Shown here in pieces: positions 1 through 8,143 of a stretch of 64,000 nt of DNA. Below the pieces are notes generated by a model. The model was not told where the DNA came from and did no database searches. It saw nothing but the letters and a program-made list of their open reading frames with translations. Source of the DNA: Paenibacillus sp. FSL K6-3182 (GTDB lineage Bacteria; Bacillota; Bacilli; Paenibacillales; Paenibacillaceae); NCBI RefSeq assembly GCF_037976325.1, contig NZ_CP150265.1:7443501-7507500 (forward strand), in the 5' to 3' direction. Every line of letters begins with the position of its first letter. Positions within the stretch are counted from its first letter, which is position 1. The translations under genes and the position numbers were made by a program.

Positions 1-136
1 TCTGGCTTAAAGCGTTGTTGATTTCCTGCTTAAGCATTCGATTATGGCTCCGCTCGATTACCATAATAGAGGCAGCGTTAAAAATAATGATGAAGACCAG
101 AATTGAGAAGACATAAATTTTTTGCCAAAATTTCAT
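1..136 (-). CDS. Sensor histidine kinase, N-terminal fragment (runs off the window)
   Basis: Only the first 45 codons are present. They read as a short basic start (MKFWQKIY), one hydrophobic segment rich in Val, Ile and Phe (about residues 9-27), then a polar stretch (ERSHNRMLKQE). That is the usual start of a membrane sensor kinase: first transmembrane helix followed by an extracellular region. The gene starts four bases after the stop of the response-regulator gene, so the two are almost certainly one operon, regulator first. The kinase assignment rests on this position plus the membrane segment; no catalytic domain is visible. Confidence 0.6.
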   Translation of the reverse strand, partial: MKFWQKIYVFSILVFIIIFNAASIMVIERSHNRMLKQEINNALSQ

Positions 137-140
137 CCTC

Positions 141-797
141 TTAATCCTCCAGCCGATAACCGAGTTTATAAATCGTCTTGATGTGATCCTGCAGCTCTAG
201 CTTCTTGCGCAGTGATTTAATATGCATATCGACCGTTCTCGTCTCGCCATAATAGTCACCGCCCCATACCTTACTAATGAACTGCTCTCTTGAAAGGGCA
301 ATGTTCTTATTTTTCAGCAAAACAACAAGCAATTCATATTCCTTCGGCGTCAGCTCGACAACTTCCCCTTGACTGGTTACCTCTCGTTTATCCATATTGA
401 CTGCAATAGATTGAAATTGTAATACACTTTCTTCTTTGCCGTATCTTCGCAATACCGTCTCTATGCGGGCAAGCAGCTCGATGGCCTCGAAAGGCTTAAC
501 CATGTAATCATCGGCTCCCAGTTTTAATCCATTCACTTTATCGTAGACAGAGTTTTTGGCCGTCAAAAAAATAACCGGTATCTGATACGGCTTAATTCGT
601 TCCATCAGCGCAAATCCATCCAAATGAGGGATCATCACATCCAGCAATATAAGATCAACCTTTTCCCGCTGAAGCAGCTCCAGCGCCGCCAAGCCGTCAT
701 AAACCTCCGCCGTATCGTAATTTACAAGGTTGAGATTCATTTTAATAATTTTGGATATATGAATATCATCTTCAACAATCAAGATCTTTTTTTTCAT
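141..797 (-). CDS. OmpR/PhoB-family DNA-binding response regulator
   Basis: A 218-residue two-domain regulator of normal length. Residues 1-115 form the receiver: acidic pair D10/D11, phospho-acceptor D53 in LILLDVMIP, Thr79 in the FLTAK strand, and Lys in the MVKPFE loop. Residues about 125-217 form the winged helix, with TPKEYELL and the recognition region ending in YKLGYRLE. It would be phosphorylated by the kinase beginning four bases downstream and then bind promoter DNA. Neighbouring genes do not reveal the signal or regulon. A purine-rich GGAGATTCGGG precedes the ATG. Confidence 0.93.
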   Translation of the reverse strand: MKKKILIVEDDIHISKIIKMNLNLVNYDTAEVYDGLAALELLQREKVDLILLDVMIPHLDGFALMERIKPYQIPVIFLTAKNSVYDKVNGLKLGADDYMVKPFEAIELLARIETVLRRYGKEESVLQFQSIAVNMDKREVTSQGEVVELTPKEYELLVVLLKNKNIALSREQFISKVWGGDYYGETRTVDMHIKSLRKKLELQDHIKTIYKLGYRLED

Positions 798-962
798 TTC
801 CCGAATCTCCTAACACGCATCATTAATGTATCGCTCTTAATGTTACGATAACGAAGCAACGTTAAAGATGCAATGAATTAACTTATTTTGTTTTCTCCCA
901 ACACTTTTAAATGTCATACGTTATATTTAGTGTAATTAGAAAATGATGGGAGCGTGAAGCGT

Positions 963-1670
963 ATGGAAAACGTACAGCAAGCTAATGTTCAAGAAAGAGC
1001 TTTGGAGAATATGGGTCTTCTCGATTTGACTGGAGTGAAAGCTGAAGATCTAGCTAATGTGACCTCCATTAGCAACATTGGTATTATCATTGCCCCAGAA
1101 TCGCTATCTAGTGCTTTAAATCGCATACCCCAGCAAAATATTGGATGCGTTTGTTTAGTCCCTTCTACGGCAGGCAAAGTGAAAATCTTGTCCGGGCAAG
1201 TTTCATTGGGAGGCGAGTTTTTTGCCAACAGCAATGGCGCTCCCGAGGATATCGTCGTCATTGCGGGGCAAGCGGTCATCACTTCGCCGGTGGAGAAGAT
1301 CGGGTTTCAAGATGTGATTTTAGCTGGACAGCTGATCCTGCCTAAGGGGAGCGAAGTCGTATTAGGAAGCGCCATATCGCGCATGCTCGGTCAAATCATT
1401 TATTATTCCAATACATCCTCCAATGTGCGGTTATTTCTAGGAGATGACACGTTCTCCAACAGCTTCTTTGAATTCGTCGAGGAAAAAATGTGTATGGTGC
1501 TGATTGGAAATTTCGAAATGGATAATGATGTGCAACTCGAATTAATTAAAAGTAAAGTTTCCGAGATTGTAGTCATTGGCGATATAACAGCTTCAAAGGC
1601 TATTGTGCCTCTACTCCAGTACCTTGCTATTTCAAAAACAGGAACGATCAAAACAAGAGATGATGAATGA
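963..1670 (+). CDS. Unknown protein, first gene of an ECF sigma operon
   Basis: About 235 residues, family not recognised. There is no signal peptide or membrane segment. The sequence is built of short beta-prone segments with repeated Ile/Val-Gly patterns (SNIGIIIAP, VVIAGQAVI, VILAGQLIL), which would suit a beta-solenoid-like fold; that is inference. I prefer the ATG at 963 because GGGAG at 948-952 is correctly spaced for it. The GTG at 954, also in frame, is too close. The end overlaps the sigma-factor start at 1660, so translation is probably coupled. It may be a regulatory partner of that sigma factor, but nothing in the sequence proves this. Confidence 0.7.
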   Translation: MENVQQANVQERALENMGLLDLTGVKAEDLANVTSISNIGIIIAPESLSSALNRIPQQNIGCVCLVPSTAGKVKILSGQVSLGGEFFANSNGAPEDIVVIAGQAVITSPVEKIGFQDVILAGQLILPKGSEVVLGSAISRMLGQIIYYSNTSSNVRLFLGDDTFSNSFFEFVEEKMCMVLIGNFEMDNDVQLELIKSKVSEIVVIGDITASKAIVPLLQYLAISKTGTIKTRDDE

Positions 1671-2232
1671 GAAACAAGCTATGCCGATAAATGCAGAGGC
1701 TTTGTTTCAGCAATTGTATCGTACACATTCAAGGCAAATCTATTCTTATCTGCTCGGACGAACAGAAAGTAAAGAAACGGCCTCCGACCTGCTGCAGGAC
1801 GTATTCATGAAAATCTGGAACCGCAAAGATGTCGTCGAAAGCATACCCGAGGATCAGCATTTGTATTGGATATTTTCGATTGCTGCCAATCGGGTAAAGG
1901 ATTATTATCGGAAATCGCAGAGCTATAAACAAGCTGTATCCAAAATCCAGCTGTATAGCTTTCCAAGTCCGAATGGTGACCTATCACAATTGTTAGCTGG
2001 GCGTGAGCAGTTTCATGAGCTTGAGTCAGCCATCCGAGAGCTGCCCGAGGAGCTTCGTTCTATACTGCTCATGAAGGCTGTTGGCGGTATGAAAAGCGGT
2101 GAAATCGGCGCTGCACTTGGGCTGCCTTCAGGCACAGTTCGCTATAAAATATTGCTGGCACGCCGTCAGCTTGCCGAAGCGCTTGGTATGCTGCCCAAAG
2201 AAAAGGCTGTAGGAAGGAAGGGAAATGGATGA
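1660..2232 (+). CDS. ECF-type RNA polymerase sigma factor
   Basis: About 190 residues from the ATG at 1660. Region 2 is clear (FQQLYRTHSRQIYSYLL, then ASDLLQDVFMKIW). After a variable linker, region 4 has ELPEELRSILLMKAVGG followed by a helix-turn-helix (GEIGAALGLPSGTVRYKILLAR). The frame is open further upstream to 1603, but that part lies inside the preceding gene. ATGATG at 1660 overlaps that gene's stop and is the likelier start. It should direct RNA polymerase to a small stress-type regulon. The 80-residue protein whose start overlaps its stop is the obvious candidate regulator. Confidence 0.9.
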   Translation: MMNEKQAMPINAEALFQQLYRTHSRQIYSYLLGRTESKETASDLLQDVFMKIWNRKDVVESIPEDQHLYWIFSIAANRVKDYYRKSQSYKQAVSKIQLYSFPSPNGDLSQLLAGREQFHELESAIRELPEELRSILLMKAVGGMKSGEIGAALGLPSGTVRYKILLARRQLAEALGMLPKEKAVGRKGNG

Positions 2233-2471
2233 GTGATTACGAGTCAGATTTGAAGCTGCCTTCGGATGTCGAGCTAATGCTGGATGAATTGCTGGATACC
2301 TGGGCTCATCATGTCCAGCTTTCTTCACAGCAAACAGATGAAATCAACACACAACTTTTTACGGTTTCGGACGATCTAGGCTGCGAATGGTGGCATTCGT
2401 TATTTAATCAATTGCCATTTCATCATAAATCCTTTATCGTTTCACCCTATTTATATAAACGCTCTGGATAA
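2229..2471 (+). CDS. Small acidic protein overlapping the sigma-factor gene
   Basis: Eighty residues, not recognised. It starts with an ATGA overlap with the sigma-factor stop, and AGGAAGGGAAATGG sits just upstream inside the sigma gene. The protein is soluble, acidic at the N-terminus (MSDYESDLKLPSDVELMLDELLDTW) and has no membrane segment. A classical ZAS-type anti-sigma motif (HxxxCxxC) is absent; there is one Cys and several His. The tight coupling makes it a candidate modulator of the sigma factor, by inference. A hairpin terminator follows 16 bases after its stop. Confidence 0.65.
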   Translation: MSDYESDLKLPSDVELMLDELLDTWAHHVQLSSQQTDEINTQLFTVSDDLGCEWWHSLFNQLPFHHKSFIVSPYLYKRSG

Positions 2472-2487
2472 TCGTTTTAACAAATGG

Positions 2488-2513
2488 AAAGGGACCGCCT
2501 TGGGCGGTCCCTT
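2488..2513. terminator. Terminator closing the sigma operon
   Basis: Perfect stem AAAGGGACCGCC / GGCGGTCCCTTT around a TTG loop, followed by TCTTGC. It lies between the sigma operon on the plus strand and the convergent isochorismatase gene, so it probably serves both. Confidence 0.85.
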
Positions 2514-2539
2514 TCTTGCTGTCCTGCAAGCCTAAACTC

Positions 2540-3073
2540 CTAAAATGTCACTTCATTTACATCAAGAATAGTAACAAATCTTCTATTCCAAACTTTCTCA
2601 TGATGCTCGATAATTTTTTGTGCAGTCAGGACGGCATTATCTAATGTACTATGGCTGTTATTCGCTAAAATATTGTTCTTGTAACCACGGCTGTAGGCTG
2701 CCCGAATGGTGGTGTCCAAACAAAACTCCGTTTGTGCTCCAGCAAATATAAGCTGCTCAATCGACATTTCCGCCAAAGTAGAAGCCAGATCAGTATCGTA
2801 AAACGAATCCCAGCTTGTTTTGCGAATCACTGTATCTTCAGCCCTTATATCGAGTCCATGATGCAGCTTCCAATCCGCTGAATCTACAAAAAATTCATCA
2901 TCTGCGTTGTCATAATCCGTATGCTGGATAAAAATGATTGGGACATTACCCTCCCGCGCGGCAGTAATCCACTCATTGATCCGCGCTACCAACTCTTCTT
3001 TTTTGTGAAGATAATTTTCCGGCAACGAAAAAAAGGCTTCCTGTACATCGATAACGACCAATGCTTTTTTCAT
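2540..3073 (-). CDS. Isochorismatase-like cysteine hydrolase
   Basis: 177 residues of the isochorismatase/nicotinamidase-like fold. The expected catalytic triad is visible: D9 in VVIDVQ, K85 in IRKTSWDSF, and C118 in AQTEFCLDTTIRAA, with the cis-peptide region GAQTEFC. These enzymes cut amide or vinyl-ether bonds; the substrate cannot be read from sequence. The reading frame is open to a GTG at 3088, but GGAGGG lies within that extension, directly upstream of the ATG at 3073, which I take as the start. It is a single gene between two terminators. Confidence 0.9.
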   Translation of the reverse strand: MKKALVVIDVQEAFFSLPENYLHKKEELVARINEWITAAREGNVPIIFIQHTDYDNADDEFFVDSADWKLHHGLDIRAEDTVIRKTSWDSFYDTDLASTLAEMSIEQLIFAGAQTEFCLDTTIRAAYSRGYKNNILANNSHSTLDNAVLTAQKIIEHHEKVWNRRFVTILDVNEVTF

Positions 3074-3223
3074 GAAAAATCCCTCCACATTCGTTATATT
3101 CGCAAGAAAAAAACCTAAAACATAGGTATTACTGGTATAATTTTTAACTATAATCCCTGTTTAATTTGAAAACAAATATTATTTCAGCTGGCTCCCAGAG
3201 ACTGCTTACTTGGAGGCTTCACC

Positions 3224-4285
3224 ATGATTGATGTCAATTCTGAAGAACGTCTGAAAAATTTGCTTGAAAGCTACGGAAATAATTCACACACGCATTTATA
3301 TTATCTTGGTGATAAAGAATGGTTCTGGGATTCCGATTACGAGGCTTTGATCGTGTACCGCACAGCCTTAAATAGAAGAATTGTACTTGGCGACCCTGTT
3401 GGAAACCCCCGGTTTACTAGGCGCGTTATTGAGCAGTTTGTAGCAGACTGCAATGAGAATAAGCAAATACCCGTATTCTATCAAGCAAAATCCTCATTTC
3501 TATCGCTGTATGAGAAGCTTGGGCTGCGCTGCTCCAAAATCGGAGAAGAAGCTCAGGTCGACTTATCTACCTTTCAGCTGAATGGAAAGCAATGGCTTAA
3601 GCTGCGGAATCGCATGAATAAATTTGGACGCTCCGGATTTAAATTCGAGGTTCTGCACCCGCCATATTCAGACTCATTCCTCCATCGTCTCCAAGGCATT
3701 TCAGATGAATGGCTGGGTAATCGGAAAGAAAAAAGCTTTTCTGTAGGCTCTTTCGCAAAGGAGTATGTCATGCGTTTTCCAGTCGCGGTGCTCGTTGGGC
3801 CTGATGGAAATTATGAAGCGTTTGTCACCATTGCTGGGGATCATCAGCCATTTATTAAAACAATGGAAGAAGAATCTGTTTGTCGGCGATTAACGGTTGA
3901 TCTCATGCGTTATACAAAAGCATGCCCGCATGGCACAATGGATGTTCTATTTGTTTCCCTATTCCTTTGGGCCAAAGAACAAGCCTATGATGTTTGCAGC
4001 TTAGGCATGGCTCCGCTTGCTAACGTTACTGATTCGCACATCATCAAGCTTCTCTATAAGTATGGGAACAAGCTGTATAACTTTAAGGGGCTTTATGAAT
4101 ATAAAAATAAATTCGCTCCAAACTGGGAAAATGTCTACCTCGTTTCGCAGGCTGCAGCTACTTCCATAAACGTTGCACTACTAGCATTAATCATCCATTC
4201 TAACGATTCCAATAAACAATCACCCAGCCAAATTCCGCCTAAGCATTTCATACATAAAGTGCTGTCTTCAAAGAAAAGGGCTTAG
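3224..4285 (+). CDS. Soluble DUF2156 (MprF C-terminal-like) acyltransferase
   Basis: 353 residues matching the catalytic half of phosphatidylglycerol lysyltransferases (DUF2156, GNAT-like tandem fold). Recognisable pieces are YLGDKEWFWD near residue 30, the VVGDP-type element IVLGDPVGNP, and WLKLRNRMNKFGRSGFKFE near residue 125. The MprF membrane flippase half is missing and no transmembrane helix is seen, so the enzyme would act at the cytosolic face. In family terms it could aminoacylate a lipid or another acceptor; the real substrate is unknown. It is monocistronic and ends at a strong hairpin. Confidence 0.82.
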   Translation: MIDVNSEERLKNLLESYGNNSHTHLYYLGDKEWFWDSDYEALIVYRTALNRRIVLGDPVGNPRFTRRVIEQFVADCNENKQIPVFYQAKSSFLSLYEKLGLRCSKIGEEAQVDLSTFQLNGKQWLKLRNRMNKFGRSGFKFEVLHPPYSDSFLHRLQGISDEWLGNRKEKSFSVGSFAKEYVMRFPVAVLVGPDGNYEAFVTIAGDHQPFIKTMEEESVCRRLTVDLMRYTKACPHGTMDVLFVSLFLWAKEQAYDVCSLGMAPLANVTDSHIIKLLYKYGNKLYNFKGLYEYKNKFAPNWENVYLVSQAAATSINVALLALIIHSNDSNKQSPSQIPPKHFIHKVLSSKKRA

Positions 4286-4344
4286 CAGTAGAGCAATGAA
4301 GTCACAGCATTACTATACCGAATTCATATGCAGGCAATAATAAA

Positions 4345-4364
4345 GGGCACCCTTGCGGGTGCCC
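4345..4364. terminator. Bidirectional terminator between DUF2156 and GH3 genes
   Basis: Eight-base perfect stem GGGCACCC / GGGTGCCC with a TTGC loop. T-rich sequence flanks both sides, which suits two convergent genes. Confidence 0.85.
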
Positions 4365-4403
4365 TCGTTCTTTCTGGTAAGTATTACGCACAGCTATTCT
4401 GCA

Positions 4404-7190
4404 TTACACTTTTTTAAATTCGATCCATTCAATTTGCAAGCCTGGTTTGATGAATTCTAGCTTCAGTTCATAAAAACCTGCTTCCAGCTCGACTTTCACA
4501 AGCTTCTGCTTGATCCATTTGCCTTCCGTCCCATTCGTCTGAATGGTCGTCATCAATTGATCGTTCAGTGTCACGTTGCAAGCACTTTGAGCCAGTTCAG
4601 GCTCAGGAGACATAATGCTGACAATAATCCGGTATTGGCCAGCTTGATCCACTTTCATAAAGCTTGATCCTGCTGACGCTGGTTTAACTTGTGCATTCTC
4701 GGAAAGTGCTTGCGCTTGCTCCGGAGATAGAGATGCATTCGCTTTGAATGTATCGACCTTCTCTTCAATGACTTGTTTTCTCGAGAATACCGGAGCATGC
4801 ATAATGAACTCACAAATGTTCATCGCAGAGCGTTGAAGCTCCCCCCTTGTTAACGTTCCATTCTCCAGCGATTCAATCGTATTGTCATCCCAGCCATTGA
4901 TTTCCGCGCCATAGTTAGGAACAACCATATACAGATCATTTTGTGCACGAACCATCCAGTTCGTATATTTACGATCCGCTGTTCCTCCATTGACGACATC
5001 GTTCATGATGGCCCACCAGTCTGTCATGACAATACCTTTAAAGCCCCATTCGCCGCGAAGCACAGTAGTGTTCATATCATAATTAGAAGCCGCCCAATGT
5101 CCGTTAATTGGATTATAGGAGGTCATAATCGAATTCGCGCCGCCCTCTTTTACCGCAATTTCAAAGCCTTTCAAATAAATTTCACGAAGCGCGCGCTCTG
5201 AAACGATAGCGTCTACTTTACTGCGATGCTTTTCTTGGTTGTTGCAGGCAAAATGCTTCAGCGTAGCATTAGAGCCGCCTTTCATAATTCCTCGAGTACA
5301 TGCTGCTGCAAATACGCCGGAAATGAGCGGATCTTCTGAAAAATATTCAAAGTTGCGGCCATTCAGCGGGCTGCGGCGAATATTGAGGCCAGGCCCAAGC
5401 AGAGCATCCACGTTGTTGCTTAATAATTCTTGCCCTTCCATAACGTAGAGCTCTTCGACCAGCTCTGCATTCCAAGTTGCCGCAAGTAAAGTACCAATAG
5501 CAACCTGGGTCGCTTTCTGGCCACTATCCATGCGAATACCTGACGGGCCATCTGCTGTACAAGCAACCGGAATTCCGTAATTAAATAAGCTGTCGCTTAC
5601 TCCGCCGAAAGCCGAAGCTGTACCCGGTGTAACAAGCGGGCTGCTCATGCCCTCTCCTCTGACAATGGCAGCCAAATCTTGATCGCTAAGCTGAGCGATA
5701 AAAGCTTCCATGCCAACCTTCTGCTCATAAACATCTCTTAATTTAAATCCTTTGTTTCCAGTTTGCTTAAGTGTTGCAGGAAGATTCTTCTCAATTCGTT
5801 CTGCTAAGGAAACGCTGCGAGTGGGTACTTCTTCCGTAATCAGCTCATATGAACCGTCTTCCTTCCGAGCGCCCGGCTTCATTCTGCTAAAGCCCTCTAT
5901 TGGTGCCAGTGCCTCTTGCAGCTGCTCTACGACTTGAAGAGCTTCCACAACGTAACCGTCTTGGCCTTGTACACTTATTGCAATAAGGTTTTTAACGCTT
6001 GTTCCTACATAAAAGCGATACGTTCCCTCTTCCAAAACATAAGCGGAAGCATGCCCTGTCACACCAGCATCATCATAAGATGCCATTGTATCTACAGGAA
6101 AACTCACTGTAAGGCGCTCTGATTCACCTGCTTGAAGCAATTTGGTTTTGCCGAATGCAGCCAAAGCTTTAGCCGGTTGTCCCAATTTCCCTTGCGGTGC
6201 TTCATAATAAACCTGCACGACCTCTTTACCCGCATAGTCAGCTCCTGAATTGGTAACCGTTACGTCAATTTCAACGTATTTCTTCCCATCTTTAGTGGTC
6301 AGTTTAGCTTGCTCAGAATTAACTTTAAAGGAGGTATACGAAATCCCGTATCCAAATTCATATTGAACCTTCTCTGGGCAAAATGTTTCAAAATAACGAT
6401 AGCCTACATAGATATCCTCTTGATAAAAGTTTTTAAATTCATTGCCGTAGTTTCGAGTAGATGGATAATCATCGATGGAATAAGCAATGGTATCCGTCAA
6501 TTTACCGCTCGGAGTCACTTCTCCGGCCAGAACATCGGCAATGGCGTTACCGCCTTCCATGCCGCCCTGCCAAGAGTAGATTGCACTTGAAATGGGGTGG
6601 ACATAACTTTCATCGTTCATCCAGCTCATATCAATAATGTTCGATACATTCAGCACCACGATAGTTTGCTCAAAGTAGGCTGTTACCTGCTTCAGCATTG
6701 CTTTTTCGTCCGAGGTCAGCTGATAGCTTCCCGGTGCATCGGCATTATCCTGATCTTCTCCCGCTGTACGTCCGATCACAATGATCGCCTTGCTCGATTT
6801 AGCTCTTGCGCCCGACACTAGTTCATCAGTTAAAGGCATTTCCTTCTGGTGCCATGGCTCAGCAGCCCAGCCGCCGCCGCCATTATCGAATGGGTTTTGT
6901 TCAATCCACTTTTCATAGACAGCCGCAAGCTCTTCATTTACGGTCAGGTTCTTTTTACCGCGAAGACCGTCTAATAAATTCGTTGTATAAGAAACATGGA
7001 CGCTCCCGCCTGACCCTGTACCGCTGCGGTAGTAATTCACTTGGGTTCTGCCAAAAACAGCAACGTTTTCGCCGTCTCGAAGCGGAAGCACTTGTCCTTC
7101 ATTTTTTAACAGTACCGCGCCTTCTGCAGCTACGGTTCGACTAAATTCAGCAAAACCTTCTAATGGAACTCCCAAACTCTGTGTACTCAT
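4404..7190 (-). CDS. GH3 beta-glucosidase-type enzyme with reversed domain order
   Basis: 928 residues, no signal peptide, so cytosolic. The domain order is inverted relative to common GH3 enzymes. The alpha/beta sandwich (GH3 C domain, from EGAVLLKNEGQVLPL near residue 25) comes first, then a fibronectin-III-like domain after FGYGISYTSF, then the TIM-barrel (GH3 N domain). The barrel has CTADGPSGIR, KHFACNNQE, TSYNPING and the nucleophile Asp724 in VMTDWW. A last ~85 residues look like a beta-sandwich, possibly carbohydrate-binding. The frame is open to 7220, but GGGAGG precedes the ATG at 7190. It probably trims beta-linked gluco-oligosaccharides after uptake. Exact linkage specificity is not deducible. 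Confidence 0.92.
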   Translation of the reverse strand: MSTQSLGVPLEGFAEFSRTVAAEGAVLLKNEGQVLPLRDGENVAVFGRTQVNYYRSGTGSGGSVHVSYTTNLLDGLRGKKNLTVNEELAAVYEKWIEQNPFDNGGGGWAAEPWHQKEMPLTDELVSGARAKSSKAIIVIGRTAGEDQDNADAPGSYQLTSDEKAMLKQVTAYFEQTIVVLNVSNIIDMSWMNDESYVHPISSAIYSWQGGMEGGNAIADVLAGEVTPSGKLTDTIAYSIDDYPSTRNYGNEFKNFYQEDIYVGYRYFETFCPEKVQYEFGYGISYTSFKVNSEQAKLTTKDGKKYVEIDVTVTNSGADYAGKEVVQVYYEAPQGKLGQPAKALAAFGKTKLLQAGESERLTVSFPVDTMASYDDAGVTGHASAYVLEEGTYRFYVGTSVKNLIAISVQGQDGYVVEALQVVEQLQEALAPIEGFSRMKPGARKEDGSYELITEEVPTRSVSLAERIEKNLPATLKQTGNKGFKLRDVYEQKVGMEAFIAQLSDQDLAAIVRGEGMSSPLVTPGTASAFGGVSDSLFNYGIPVACTADGPSGIRMDSGQKATQVAIGTLLAATWNAELVEELYVMEGQELLSNNVDALLGPGLNIRRSPLNGRNFEYFSEDPLISGVFAAACTRGIMKGGSNATLKHFACNNQEKHRSKVDAIVSERALREIYLKGFEIAVKEGGANSIMTSYNPINGHWAASNYDMNTTVLRGEWGFKGIVMTDWWAIMNDVVNGGTADRKYTNWMVRAQNDLYMVVPNYGAEINGWDDNTIESLENGTLTRGELQRSAMNICEFIMHAPVFSRKQVIEEKVDTFKANASLSPEQAQALSENAQVKPASAGSSFMKVDQAGQYRIIVSIMSPEPELAQSACNVTLNDQLMTTIQTNGTEGKWIKQKLVKVELEAGFYELKLEFIKPGLQIEWIEFKKV

Positions 7191-7482
7191 TTTGTTTCCT
7201 CCCGGTTGTCTATTCCACACATATGGCTGGTTCGATAGAAAAGTATTTATTCTCTTTCTACATTTCTAGTTTTCACGAACCCATGTATGCTCCCTATAAA
7301 ATCCTTTAAAAAATAAAAGATATACTAACAATATACAAGCACAGCTTGTAATAAAGCAAAGTTAACAGCACTTACTGCTGCCTCTACACATAGTCGATTC
7401 GTTTTACTATTAATTCTCCTCCGTTAATGCTATTATTTTGTTGTAAGTTATTTTACTTATAAATATGAAGGAGGAATACCTA
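7191..7482. other. Intergenic region upstream of the GH3 gene
   Basis: A/T-rich, no open frame of note. It must hold the GH3 promoter on the minus strand and the leader of the 21-codon frame on the plus strand. I found no hexamer pair with good spacing for either and no clear cre site. Confidence 0.5.
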
Positions 7483-7548
7483 ATGAAAAAGAGATCACTC
7501 AAATCCTTATCCTCTGGTATTGGGTATTCAACTGCTGTCTTTTTCTAA
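7483..7548 (+). CDS. 21-residue peptide frame with a strong ribosome site
   Basis: ATG at 7483 follows a near-ideal AAGGAGG with seven-base spacing. It encodes MKKRSLKSLSSGIGYSTAVFF and stops with TAA. The N-terminus is basic and the end hydrophobic, like the first part of a secretion signal. It may be the stub of a decayed secreted protein, or a real small peptide or leader. Downstream DNA up to RidA shows no continuation of the frame. Confidence 0.35.
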   Translation: MKKRSLKSLSSGIGYSTAVFF

Positions 7549-7660
7549 AATTGATGATGACGGGATAAGTCTGTCGTAAATCAAGAGAAGTTAAAATACA
7601 GCGAAAATATAAAACGAATCCTCGTTATATATTTTCTATTTATAAGGAGACTTGCACATT

Positions 7661-8062
7661 ATGAGCTTAAATAATCATGTCATCAAAAGATCTAATCCAG
7701 AAAACATAGCGAAGCCGGTTGGAAGCTATAGTCATGTAACCAAAATAAGCAGAAACGCTGAGATGTACGTGTTTTCTGGTCAGATTGGCATAGATAAGAA
7801 CGATACGATCCCTGCAGATTTTAATCAGCAGGTAACCAATACAATGAGCAATATTGTTGAAATTCTAGCTTCGCAAGGATTGTCTCCTGATCATGTCATT
7901 AAAATCAACATTTGGGCGACGGAAGAGATAGATTGGGATCATTTTTATGGCATTTGGGATCAAGTATTCGGTGCCACGCCTCCCTCGATGACGATTGCGT
8001 ATATTAAAGGATTGGGGTTGCCCGAGTTAAAAATTGAATTAGATGTTTGGGCTGCTGGTTAA
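7661..8062 (+). CDS. RidA (YjgF/YER057c/UK114) family protein
   Basis: 133 residues, the usual family length. Typical elements are PVGSYSHVTKI at the start, YVFSGQIGID, FNQQVTNTMSNIVEILASQGLSPDHVIKINIWAT, and the C-terminal GLGLPELKIELDVWA. The archetypal RidA arginine that binds 2-aminoacrylate is not obvious here (MTIAYIKGL replaces the usual R-containing segment). It may therefore belong to a Rid subgroup other than the imine deaminases. AAGGAGA lies 12 bases before the ATG at 7661; the upstream in-frame TTG at 7652 is too close. A hairpin terminator follows. Confidence 0.85.
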   Translation: MSLNNHVIKRSNPENIAKPVGSYSHVTKISRNAEMYVFSGQIGIDKNDTIPADFNQQVTNTMSNIVEILASQGLSPDHVIKINIWATEEIDWDHFYGIWDQVFGATPPSMTIAYIKGLGLPELKIELDVWAAG

Positions 8063-8087
8063 ATATCCCATACTTCCCTCAACGCAT

Positions 8088-8120
8088 AACGAGCCTTAGA
8101 AGAAATTCTAAAGGCTCGTT
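8088..8120 (+). terminator. Terminator after RidA gene
   Basis: Stem AACGAGCCTTAGA / TCTAAAGGCTCGTT with a single-base bulge, followed by TTTTATATTTTTTT on the plus strand. Confidence 0.85.
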
Positions 8121-8143
8121 TTTTATATTTTTTTGCCAACTCG

